DNA from: UBA6263 sp049305865
GTDB lineage: Bacteria > Patescibacteriota > Gracilibacteria > Absconditabacterales > Absconditicoccaceae
DNA length: 8,775 nt
Reading direction: 5' to 3'
Assembly (NCBI GenBank): GCA_049305865.1
Contig: JBAQPP010000040.1
Location: 1-8,775, forward strand
The notes under the pieces were generated by a model. It was not told the DNA's origin. It saw nothing but the letters and a program-made list of their open reading frames with translations, and ran no database searches. Both the position numbers and the translations under genes were made by a program. Every line of letters starts with the position of its first letter. Position 1 is the first letter of the stretch. Shown here in pieces: positions 1-5,934 of this stretch.

Positions 1-785
1 TCTTTGAATGGTGGGTAATCATTGGCTTCTCTAAATTGATTTTCTATTTCATAAAATCATTCTTTATTCAATTTACATGCTTGGCGTATGCTATGATGAT
101 CAGGATTAAATGTCTGTACTATAAAATTTTGACAGTTATGCTTAGTAAATGCCTCATATAGAAAATAAAAATTTTTTTCTGATGAATTGTAATCTGGTAT
201 ACTCAATCACAAATCTGCGTTTAAAAATATGATAAGGTCAAAATTATAATTTTTTATGGGTTGACAAAGTAATGAAGTTCATATCACTATTTGTGGAGAA
301 TTTTCGATTCCTAATATTGTATCCATAATCTTTTTTATTTTATTTGAGGAATTTACAGTTCCAGACTCAATTATAGTACTTACTATTCAAAATTCATTTT
401 TGATAAATTCTGCTAATTTTTGTGTTCAGATTCCAAAATCTTTTATTTTGGTAGATCAACATCAATCACATTTATTTGGAAAATTATATTGTGATTTGCA
501 TATATGACACATTCAAGCCAATTCTCAACTTGGCATTTTATAATAATTTATACTTACAGAACACTTTGTACATTGTGGTATATGACCACAATCTTTACAT
601 ATGATACCGTTGGAATATCATTTTTTATTCATAATAATTCAGATTTTTTTATTTTCATGTATATATTTAGTTAATCATTTTAGCATCAATTGAGAAAAAT
701 TATGATCAAGTTCTTTTGTCATATCTAGCAAAAATATATTTTTATTTATTCAGTCTTTTTTGTGTTCAAATAATTCGTAGTTCAT
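1..785 (-). CDS. priA: PriA-like primosomal protein N', lacking the ATPase lobe; C-terminus cut by the window edge
   Basis: Read with UGA as Gly this gives 261 residues and runs off the left edge. Similarity to the C-terminal half of PriA, the replication-restart helicase, is clear: an MNKKGYS block at 52-58 (family NRRGY), then the full zinc cluster of four CxxC pairs (C63/C66, C72/C75, C93/C96, C106/C109), GIGTQK at 118-123, a block at 187-198 containing LNADLGLSIPDY, QTFNPDHHSI near 224-233 and DYPPF near 256-260. PriA is normally about 700 aa. Here the ATG at 785 lies eight codons after an in-frame TAA, so the DNA-binding N-terminus and the first RecA lobe (Walker A/B) are absent, and no remnant lies upstream. 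The helicase motif GTQMxAKG reads GTSLLCQP (169-176), and QVAGRAGR has no counterpart (LYEAFTKHNC, 209-218). I infer a zinc-binding, probably ATPase-dead PriA derivative. Thirteen glycines are UGA and five are GGN. Confidence 0.85.
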
Positions 786-815
786 AAATAAGTATAGTGC
801 ATAAAGTTAAGAAGA

Positions 816-843
816 TTTTTATTGAAAAAAAATTAATATGCAA
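816..843 (-). promoter_or_regulatory. Candidate promoter of the PriA-like gene
   Basis: On the minus strand TTGCAT (843-838) is followed after 16 bases by TAAAAA (821-816), about 30 bases before the ATG at 785. The -35 is good and the -10 weak. The main support is that the same 16-base spacer recurs at other starts in this window. AT-rich DNA makes chance matches easy. Confidence 0.25.
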
Positions 844-891
844 ACTTTAATATATTTGCAATTTATGCGAAAATATCTATATGTGTTTGCA
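839..891. repeat. TGCAAAC/GTTTGCA inverted repeat in a divergent promoter region
   Basis: TGCAAAC (839-845) and its exact complement GTTTGCA (885-891) flank a third, palindromic copy of the core, TTGCAA (856-861). The copies lie between the divergent starts of the PriA-like gene (785) and the small gene at 906. They overlap the -35 of each candidate promoter and the region just after the plus-strand -10. This placement fits an operator, but no regulator is identified. Confidence 0.4.
856..883 (+). promoter_or_regulatory. Candidate promoter of the gene at 906
   Basis: TTGCAA (856-861), 16 bases, then TATATG (878-883), 22 bases before the ATG at 906. The leader would be about 15 bases, A-rich and without a Shine-Dalgarno sequence. 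The -35 is itself one of the TTGCAA repeat copies. Confidence 0.35.
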
Positions 892-905
892 AAAAAAATA
901 AAAAA

Positions 906-1157
906 ATGGAAAATTTGGAAAATGCAAACCCTGAAGAGGGAAAAATGGTTATGAGAATATTATCTGCCCTAAAAGAGGACTATATTCATCATATGCAACA
1001 GGAAAGAGGTAAGTATCATAAAAAAATCTATTGTCAGATAAAAGGCAAAGACTTTACTTTAGATGAAGCAATTACTGAAGTTAGGCAGATGTCTCAATAT
1101 GGATTATTTCTTATGGGTAATTATGTGAATGCTCTTATAATTAGACCCACTTATTAA
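906..1157 (+). CDS. Small hypothetical protein (83 aa)
   Basis: A short complete gene ending in TAA with its own candidate promoter (856-883) and a terminator starting 19 bases after the stop, so it looks like a single-gene transcript. I do not recognise the product. The N-terminal 15 residues are acidic and Asn-rich. Residues 15-45 look helical and contain a His pair (HHMQQERG). Residues 46-83 are more hydrophobic, with a segment like FTLDEAITEVRQM. There is no signal peptide or clear membrane span. All five glycines use GGN and none use UGA, unlike both neighbours. The start is preceded by A-rich sequence only. Confidence that it is a gene is good because promoter, start, stop and terminator fit together; its function is unknown. 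Confidence 0.7.
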   Translation: MENLENANPEEGKMVMRILSALKEDYIHHMQQERGKYHKKIYCQIKGKDFTLDEAITEVRQMSQYGLFLMGNYVNALIIRPTY

Positions 1158-1175
1158 AACTATTTTGTTTAAATT

Positions 1176-1198
1176 CTCCGTTTATTGCGGAGTTTTTT
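1176..1198 (+). terminator. Rho-independent terminator after the gene at 906
   Basis: CTCCG (1176-1180) pairs with CGGAG (1188-1192) around a 7-base loop, followed by six T (1193-1198). It is 19 bases after the TAA of the small gene. Confidence 0.8.
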
Positions 1199-1202
1199 AA
1201 TT

Positions 1203-1229
1203 AAAAAAAACCATGATTTTTGTCATGGT
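1203..1229 (-). terminator. Rho-independent terminator of the repeat-protein unit
   Basis: ACCATGA (1210-1216) pairs with TCATGGT (1223-1229) around a 6-base loop. On the minus strand the hairpin runs into eight U (1210-1203). It lies 44 bases past the stop of the repeat-protein gene and abuts the plus-strand terminator, insulating the two converging transcripts. Confidence 0.8.
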
Positions 1230-1272
1230 CTTTTGGTTATAATTATTTTGTTAAATAATTGTTTTAGTTCTA

Positions 1273-2553
1273 TTATTTCATTCCGTCTAATGCATCTTGT
1301 GCTACTTTTTTGAATTGTGATGGATTAAAACTTTGTTCTTTTTCATTTGCATTATAATTTATTATTCCTGTATTCCATTCTTTTGAATCAGCAATGTTTG
1401 CTAAAAAATAACTTGGTTCTTTTTTTATTGCTAATTCTATAGTTTGTAGAAAACTTCACTGTAATAATTTTTGAAAAATAAATGTATGTTCTTTTGTTCA
1501 TCATGTTCATCATTCATAATTTCTTCGTATATTATTTAAGAATACTTTAGGTTTTTGTTCTGCTGCGTTTTCAATTTTTTCTAACATATTAAAATAGTGT
1601 ATTTTACCGCTTTCATCTTCTCGTGTACTATCTAATGGAAATCGAAATTTATCTAAATTTTTTATTTGTAAAAATAAATCAGGAAATTTATCAGCTCATT
1701 CTGATAAATTTTTATAAAGCTTCTCTGTTCATATAACATTTTCTAGATAACATCAATTTCATTTTAAATTTCGAGTAAGATTGTTTAAAAATGCTACTAG
1801 ATTGTTTCAGATAATTTCATCTATTGTATCAACTATAGCTTTAGGGTCATTTTCATTAGTAATTAATGATTTAAATTTATCTATTTCAGCTAGTATATTT
1901 TCTCTTAAGAGAGTATTAGGATCTAGTTTTCAAGCTTGTTTTAACCCTTCTATAAACCATTTTGGTTCCATTGTTATATAACTTGGTATAAGATATAGGA
2001 ATGTTCTTGCATCAACTGTGGCACATCTGCTTATACAATCTATCATTTGTTCTTCATTTAGAATGTCTTTGTAATTTCAATAATTTTCAAGAAATGTTCC
2101 TGGTGCTTTTTCTAATGCTAAACGTATTTCTCAAGCTAATCTTTTATTTTCAAATATTCATTTATAATCTTGTGCATTTTCCAAGAATGCTTGAGGATTT
2201 ATATCTGCTGCTGAATGAATAGTTCAAGCGAGATCTAATCAGTTTATACCTTGATAATCTTTTGCGTTCTGAAGAAATTTTCCTGAACCACCACTATACG
2301 CTGCAGCTTTGACAATATAATCAGCTAGGTTAAAGTCAGTCATATCTTTGTAATCTTTTGCATTATCGAGAAATGCTAGAGGATTTTCTTTAAATAATTT
2401 TTTTGCTGCTTTTGCCTCTTGTTTGTTTTCTTTATTATCTTCTTTGTCTGTATTGTCATCAGCTAATGTTGGTAAATCTAATTCTTCATTATTATTTGCC
2501 AGTCAATTGTATTTTGAATCCTGCGATTCTTGTTTTAATTCTACTTCTGCCAT
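1273..2553 (-). CDS. Repeat protein with ~31-residue FLxNAxDY units (426 aa), function unknown
   Basis: Visible only with UGA as Gly (17 UGA, 9 GGN glycines); starts at ATG 2553 and ends at TAA 1273. No known family is recognised. Residues 1-50 are acidic and probably disordered, without a signal peptide. From about 55 to 220 there is a regular repeat with consensus P-x-x-F-L-x-N-A-x-D-Y-K followed by a helical stretch; the FL anchors fall at 61, 93, 123, 154, 185 and (as LL) 215. Looser copies with 39-45 spacing follow at 255, 294, 338 and 383. The pattern suggests an alpha-helical solenoid of the TPR/HEAT kind, which typically binds proteins. A glycine-rich patch, GGTGGT, lies at 348-353. 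It starts 46 bases after the 116-aa gene and appears cotranscribed with it. The gene call rests on length, repeat regularity and the terminator; the fold is inference. Confidence 0.8.
1894..2391 (-). repeat. Tandem protein repeat, six units of about 31 codons
   Basis: Residues 55-220 of the gene starting at 2553 carry FL/LL anchors spaced 32, 30, 31, 31 and 30 residues apart. The most alike units are LAFLDNAKDYKD, KFLQNAKDYQG, AFLENAQDYKG and TFLENYGNYKD. DNA identity between units is low, so the repeat is old or maintained at protein level. Confidence 0.7.
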
Positions 2554-2599
2554 TTTTTTGAAATTAAAGTATAAAAATAATTATATTAGTTTGTATTAA

Positions 2600-2950
2600 T
2601 TATATTTGAAGTAATGAGTCGGCTAGGTATTCATCTGGATCTTGTTGATCTTTGTCGGATTGTATCCAAGCAAGTTTTTGTTTTTGCTCTTCGATGATTT
2701 TTTTTGTAGCATCGAGTTTTTTTTGTTTTGTTTTTTCTCTTGCTTGCATGATATGTTCGTACATTTTGACTAGATTGTCAGTATTTGTCTGATTATCTTC
2801 ATATCATTTTACTCTTTTGATCTTATCCTGGAAACTGGCTATGTAGGTCTGATTTTCTGTCTTGGCTATTATACCTTGATAAAATCAAATTATGTATTCA
2901 ATTTTATCTTTCCAGGGTAGACTTTTGAATATGTCTAATTCTTTTGTCAT
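2600..2950 (-). CDS. Basic helical protein (116 aa), hypothetical, first gene of the repeat-protein unit
   Basis: Runs from ATG 2950 to TAA 2600, with two UGA and one GGN glycines. I do not recognise it. Residues 1-50 (MTKELDIFKSLPWKDKIEYI and on) have alternating hydrophobic and charged residues. Residues 60-97 form a Lys/Gln-rich probable long helix or coiled coil, including REKTKQKKLDATKKIIEEQK. The tail (98-116) is acidic, with DKDQQDPDEYLADSLL. No signal peptide or membrane span is seen. It sits directly after a folded leader (2960-3090) with a strong promoter, and the 426-aa repeat protein follows 46 bases later without a terminator between, so the two are probably one operon. A partner or adaptor of the repeat protein is a guess from context only. 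Confidence 0.75.
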
Positions 2951-2959
2951 GTTTATATT

Positions 2960-3033
2960 TTGAAAGATAAAATTTATCAAACAGTTTAAAATACTCTAAC
3001 GTCCTTATGGACTAGTATTTTATTATCTTTCAA
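2960..3033 (-). promoter_or_regulatory. Structured leader element with an 11-bp closing stem
   Basis: TTGAAAGATAA (2960-2970) pairs perfectly with TTATCTTTCAA (3023-3033). Inside, AAAATACT (2988-2995) pairs with AGTATTTT (3014-3021), and GTCC (3001-3004) with GGAC (3009-3012) around a TTAT loop. A 17-base one-sided bulge (2971-2987) separates the first two stems. The bulge side can also form GATAAA-A-TTTATC (2966-2978), which excludes the closing stem. The element ends 9 bases before the ATG of the 116-aa gene, so a translation switch is possible. No known RNA family is recognised. Confidence 0.55.
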
Positions 3034-3090
3034 CTTTGAGAACTATTCCCCAAAGTGAATGTTAATGAGCTATAATCTGTTCGACATTAA
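3033..3090 (-). promoter_or_regulatory. Two further leader hairpins
   Basis: ACTTTG (3033-3038) pairs with CAAAGT (3051-3056), and TTAATG (3062-3067) with CATTAA (3085-3090). They follow the long stem in series, all downstream of the minus-strand promoter at 3120-3093. Each has only six pairs and a large loop, so they are weaker than the main element. Confidence 0.35.
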
Positions 3091-3092
3091 TA

Positions 3093-3120
3093 ATATTATC
3101 TAAAAAAAAAAATCTGTCAA
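3093..3120 (-). promoter_or_regulatory. Promoter of the 116-aa/repeat-protein unit
   Basis: On the minus strand a perfect TTGACA (3120-3115) is followed after 16 bases by TAATAT (3098-3093). Most of the spacer is a run of eleven T. Transcription from here would give a leader of about 135 bases containing all three hairpins before the ATG at 2950. This is the best -35 match in the window. Confidence 0.5.
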
Positions 3121-3140
3121 ATCTTGAGAGACTTTTTTAT

Positions 3141-3173
3141 AAAAAAAAGAACCGTGGTAAAAACCAACGGTTC
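3141..3173 (-). terminator. Rho-independent terminator of pyrE-pyrF
   Basis: GAACCGT (3149-3155) pairs with ACGGTTC (3167-3173); the stem can continue with GGT/ACC across a bulged A. On the minus strand eight U follow (3148-3141). It lies 22 bases after the pyrF stop. Confidence 0.85.
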
Positions 3174-3194
3174 CTTTGAAAGTGAAATTATTTT

Positions 3195-4082
3195 TTAGGC
3201 TGCCATATCTAATATGATTTCAGCCATTTCTTCATGAAGCTTTTTTGCTTCTGTACCAGGATTTTCTGCAAAGATGATGCCAGATGATGAATTGATTGCT
3301 ATCGATCCATATCCTACAAAAGCATCTTTGATTGTTTGTTGTACGAAGCCTCCCTGAGTACCAACTCCTGGTATCAAAAACCAGAGTAGGTCGCCAACAA
3401 TCTCCCGGCAACGTTTGAGATGTTTGGAATAAATCTTTCCTGAGCCTTTTGGATTTTCATATGCGGCAGCCATTACTAAACCTGCATTTTCTGTTACTCC
3501 AAGTTCCTGTGACCACCTGAGTATTGTAGCAGCCATGAATTCCCAGTAGGTAAACCCGCGAATATCGCGTGTTTGTAGTTGAACATCCTGAACTTCTCTG
3601 GCTTTTGGGTTGCTGGTATAGCATAATCCTACCAGAGCACGTCCCATATGTTCTTTGTTGACCAATGCAGACATGGTATCCTCTCCCATATAAGGAGAAA
3701 AATTCATACCATCTACTTCATCAATCTCAAAGTGTGCATCACGATAACGTGCCTGGGTGCGATCGATATCGCCTCTTTTGCAGTCGAGAAAGACAGGAAT
3801 ATCGGGATAGTTTTTGTGTATGTGATGTATAACTTTTCTGAGAGCTTCTTCTCCTCCTATCATAGCCTCCCAGTAAGCTCTTTGTGGTTTATACATGGAT
3901 GCGAATTCTGCTGTTTGATCAACTACCCAGATCATCCAATTTGCCACGTTTATTGAGACTCTTCTATTTTTTTTGTTGAATCTTGCCGGCATTTTCTCCG
4001 GTAATGGATCGAGTCCTACACATAGGACTGAACCAAGTTTTTGCTGCCTTTCGGCAAGCATTTTTCTGAATCCTTTTTTCAT
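3195..4082 (-). CDS. pyrF: Orotidine 5'-phosphate decarboxylase, class 2
   Basis: Cytosolic enzyme converting OMP to UMP, the last step of de novo pyrimidine synthesis. The 295-aa product has CVGLDP at 21-26, the catalytic D-x-K-R-x-D-I signature as DCKRGDI at 100-106 (Lys102 and the Asp pair present) and the phosphate-binding PGVGTQGG at 238-245. Length fits the class 2 (PyrF2) subfamily. I chose ATG 4082: an upstream ATG at 4163 would add 27 Lys/Thr-rich residues that lie inside pyrE and match nothing in the family. The gap to pyrE is 32 bases and the order pyrE-pyrF suggests one transcript ending at 3141-3173. All glycines (about 24) are GGN, the gene looks more GC-rich than its neighbours, and the stop is TAA. 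This suggests import or strong codon selection. Confidence 0.93.
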   Translation of the reverse strand: MKKGFRKMLAERQQKLGSVLCVGLDPLPEKMPARFNKKNRRVSINVANWMIWVVDQTAEFASMYKPQRAYWEAMIGGEEALRKVIHHIHKNYPDIPVFLDCKRGDIDRTQARYRDAHFEIDEVDGMNFSPYMGEDTMSALVNKEHMGRALVGLCYTSNPKAREVQDVQLQTRDIRGFTYWEFMAATILRWSQELGVTENAGLVMAAAYENPKGSGKIYSKHLKRCREIVGDLLWFLIPGVGTQGGFVQQTIKDAFVGYGSIAINSSSGIIFAENPGTEAKKLHEEMAEIILDMAA

Positions 4083-4114
4083 AAATTTAATTTTAATTTG
4101 GTTTAACAATGAAT

Positions 4115-4819
4115 TTACTTTTGTTCTTTTGGTATGGGTGGAAATCCGTGTTTTGTTCCCCACCCAAATGGGTCAGAATTCCATTCTTCCAGAATTTGTA
4201 ATTGTTCTGGTTTTAAATAATTCTCTTTTATTGCTACTCCCAGTAATTGAGGATACGTCAAAAGAGAAATAACTTCACATTTTGGTTGCATATCATCAAA
4301 CAACTTTTTTGCTTCTGGGAAGCCGTAGTTGAAAATTGATAATATGTGATCAACGTTACCGTTTGCTTTTCTGGCAGCTTCTACAGCTTTGGCAGAACTA
4401 CCACCGGTGGAAATTAGGTCTTCGATTACAATTACATCAATTCCTTCATAGTCGCTTTCAGCGTCTAAACCTTCGATTTGGTTTCTTAAACCATGATCTT
4501 TTGGCTTGTCTCTGATATATGACATGGGAAGTTCGAGGAAGTAACTTAGCATTGCTGCCCAGGGAATACCTGCGGTAGATGTTCCCGCAAGATTGTTAAC
4601 CCTTATACCATATGCAGTTGTGATTGCATTAAAGTATTGGATTATCATTTTCTTGTGCTCCGGGAAATCAAGAAATCTGCGGTTATCGTTGTATATAGGC
4701 ATTTGGTAGCCAGATGCCCATACAAATGGCGTTTCGGCGTTGATTTTGATTGCACCAATTTTTAAACCTGCTAAAGCAAGTTTATATTGCCATTCTTTTG
4801 GATTGAAAAAATTACTCAT
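4115..4819 (-). CDS. pyrE: Orotate phosphoribosyltransferase
   Basis: Joins orotate to PRPP to make OMP, the substrate of the next gene. The 234-aa protein shows the PRPP-binding loop VIVIEDLISTGGSS at 129-142 with its acidic pair E133/D134, a basic RDKPKDHG segment at 103-110 (lysines that contact pyrophosphate in the family) and GTSTAGIP at 79-86. The C-terminal 25 residues (EEWNSDPFGWGTKHG and on) are slightly longer than in small PyrE proteins. The start at 4819 is preceded by AAGTTAAAGTT, with no clear ribosome binding site. No other pyrimidine gene is in view; if the upstream steps are missing from the genome, the pair would use orotate taken from outside. All of its roughly 17 glycines are GGN, none UGA. 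Confidence 0.94.
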   Translation of the reverse strand: MSNFFNPKEWQYKLALAGLKIGAIKINAETPFVWASGYQMPIYNDNRRFLDFPEHKKMIIQYFNAITTAYGIRVNNLAGTSTAGIPWAAMLSYFLELPMSYIRDKPKDHGLRNQIEGLDAESDYEGIDVIVIEDLISTGGSSAKAVEAARKANGNVDHILSIFNYGFPEAKKLFDDMQPKCEVISLLTYPQLLGVAIKENYLKPEQLQILEEWNSDPFGWGTKHGFPPIPKEQK

Positions 4820-4869
4820 AACTTTAACTTTTTGTGTTTGTTAATTATTAATTTTTATTTGTCATCATA

Positions 4870-4897
4870 AAATTAACTATTGTAAATAGTAAATCAA
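4870..4897 (-). promoter_or_regulatory. Candidate pyrE promoter with a palindrome filling the spacer
   Basis: On the minus strand TTGATT (4897-4892), 16 bases, then TAATTT (4875-4870). The spacer holds the perfect palindrome ACTATT-GTA-AATAGT (4876-4890). A better isolated -10 (TATAAT, 4904-4899) lies just upstream but has no -35 partner. A repressor site between -35 and -10 is plausible and untested. Confidence 0.35.
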
Positions 4898-4918
4898 GAT
4901 TATATTAAATAATATCTA

Positions 4919-4946
4919 TTGACTTTTGTAGATATAAATATATTTT
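4919..4946 (+). promoter_or_regulatory. Candidate promoter of the gene at 4971
   Basis: TTGACT (4919-4924), 16 bases, then TATTTT (4941-4946), 24 bases before the ATG. It is divergent from pyrE in a 151-base intergenic region that otherwise holds only the palindrome at 4876-4890. Confidence 0.4.
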
Positions 4947-4970
4947 AATATAAAATAAAAACTAATATAT

Positions 4971-5475
4971 ATGATAGACTTTAAAAATTTATCAGTTGAA
5001 CAAGAAAATCAACTGAGAAAACTGATAGCCGTAATGCAGGAAACTGTAATTACTGATCTTAGTTATCTCAAGGAGGTTGGAGCTCAAATTTTAACCTTTG
5101 ATTCGGATAAGCCTTATATTAATAAAGCTGGTATCTTGTTGGACTTTAAAAAGATGGATGAAGAAACTGCTAAAAATTTATCAGCAGCTATCCAAATTAT
5201 CCAGAAATCCTTATTAAAGGAATTACAGGACGAGAAAGGAGATCCAGATGAAAAAGGTATATTTGTCAGTTCTCCAAGGGGAGCTCTAAATCTTAGCAGA
5301 AATGATGTGATAAAAGAAGTCTCTGATTTAACTCCTATTGGTATATGCATTCTACAAAATCATTGGGAGTATATCAATATCCCTTTTGATGATAGACTCT
5401 CTTGGAAGTTTATTCAAAGATGGTTTCATTCACTACAAAGATTCTTTAACTGAATATGAATCGCTTCTTTATTAA
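4971..5475 (+). CDS. Hypothetical protein, apparently frameshifted near its C-terminus
   Basis: From ATG 4971 the first frame gives 160 residues and meets UGA at 5451. That is not a stop in table 25; read-through would run to TAA 5589-5591, across a terminator and into the next gene. The other reading is better. A +1 shift between 5332 and about 5345 enters a frame that gives VYAFYKIIGS, then FKDGFIHYKDSLTEYESLLY, and ends at TAA 5473-5475, exactly at the terminator base. The unshifted tail has three Trp in 30 residues and few G-starting codons, so it looks non-coding. The intact product would be about 167 aa: mostly helical and charged to about 90, a Gly/Asp linker, then a hydrophobic stretch after LTPIG. 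No family is recognised. No glycine is UGA. The shift may be a sequencing indel, a mutation or programmed. Confidence 0.65.
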
Positions 5476-5507
5476 TCTGTCAGAGTTTTCTCTTTCAGAT
5501 TTTTTTT
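5474..5507 (+). terminator. Rho-independent terminator after the gene at 4971
   Basis: AATCTG (5474-5479) pairs with CAGATT (5496-5501), and AGAG (5482-5485) with CTCT (5490-5493) around a TTTT loop, with a 2/2 internal mismatch. Six more T follow. The TAA at 5473-5475 overlaps its first bases. Confidence 0.75.
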
Positions 5508-5511
5508 AAAA

Positions 5512-5539
5512 TTGATATTTTTATATATTTAGTTATTTT
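5512..5539 (+). promoter_or_regulatory. Candidate promoter of the MraZ-like gene
   Basis: TTGATA (5512-5517), 16 bases, then TATTTT (5534-5539), 29 bases before the ATG at 5569. Spacer and -10 are the same as at 4919-4946. Confidence 0.35.
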
Positions 5540-5568
5540 ATATGTATTTATTATCATAACTATTTTTA

Positions 5569-5934
5569 ATGGAAAAATATATTGCTGATAACTTTGATGT
5601 TGTGAAATTTGATTGAAAAATAAATATTTCAAAAGATATATTTAATAGTTTTAGTTTGCCATCAAATTTAATTTTTTGGAAACAAAATAATAAAGAAATG
5701 GTTTTGTTTAGCCCAGAAAAATGGAATCTATTTACTACAGAAATGAAAAAGAGTAGTGGATTTACTCAATCTCAGTTGGAATGGACAAAGGAATGAAAGG
5801 ATTTCTTACGTTTACTTTACTCTGGTTGAATCAATGTCCATCTAAATAAATCTTGAGAAATTGTTTTTCCAAAAGGTTCTTATCTTAAAAGAAAATTAGA
5901 TGGCATAGATTTTAATGTAAAGTTATCTATCTAA
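5569..5934 (+). CDS. MraZ-like (SpoVT/AbrB-fold) DNA-binding protein
   Basis: 121 residues read with UGA as Gly (four UGA, four GGN). The layout matches MraZ, a ring-forming transcription regulator with two AbrB-type half-domains. A first D-x-K-x-x-I repeat is FDGKINISKDI at 14-24; LFSPEKWN at 46-53 corresponds to the family's LxPxxxW; FLRLLYSGG at 79-87 corresponds to FxRxLxSGA; and a second repeat is LNKSGEIVFPKGS at 92-104 (family LDxxGRIxIP). The protein is shorter than usual MraZ (about 140 aa) and diverged, and the DNA-contacting Arg of GRI is not kept. In most bacteria mraZ leads the cell-division cluster; here no mraW or fts gene is present. Its TAA overlaps the stop of the convergent dus gene by four bases. 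Another AbrB-family regulator is the alternative. Confidence 0.6.

Noticed and set aside
839..891. CRISPR-like or direct repeat array
   Set aside because: There are only three short copies in mixed orientation with unequal spacing; operator sites are the simpler explanation.
1781..2222. Plus-strand open frames at 1781-1981 and 2001-2222
   Set aside because: They are shadows opposite the repeat-protein gene, Phe/Leu/Ser-rich, with no promoter or terminator of their own.
2960..3090. tRNA, tmRNA, 6S or SRP RNA
   Set aside because: No cloverleaf, CCA end, anticodon arm or SRP-type conserved loop could be traced; the stems fit none of these folds.
3101..3140. Second terminator between A11 (3102-3112) and T6 (3133-3138)
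   Set aside because: The stem between the A- and T-runs has several mismatches; the A-run is better explained as the spacer of the promoter at 3120-3093.
3648..4272. Plus-strand open frames opposite pyrF and pyrE
   Set aside because: The minus strand carries clear catalytic motifs of PyrF and PyrE; the plus-strand frames show no protein-like composition.
5454..5591. UGA read-through extension of the gene at 4971 to TAA 5589
   Set aside because: It would translate through a good terminator and overlap the MraZ-like start; the shifted frame ending at 5475 fits better.
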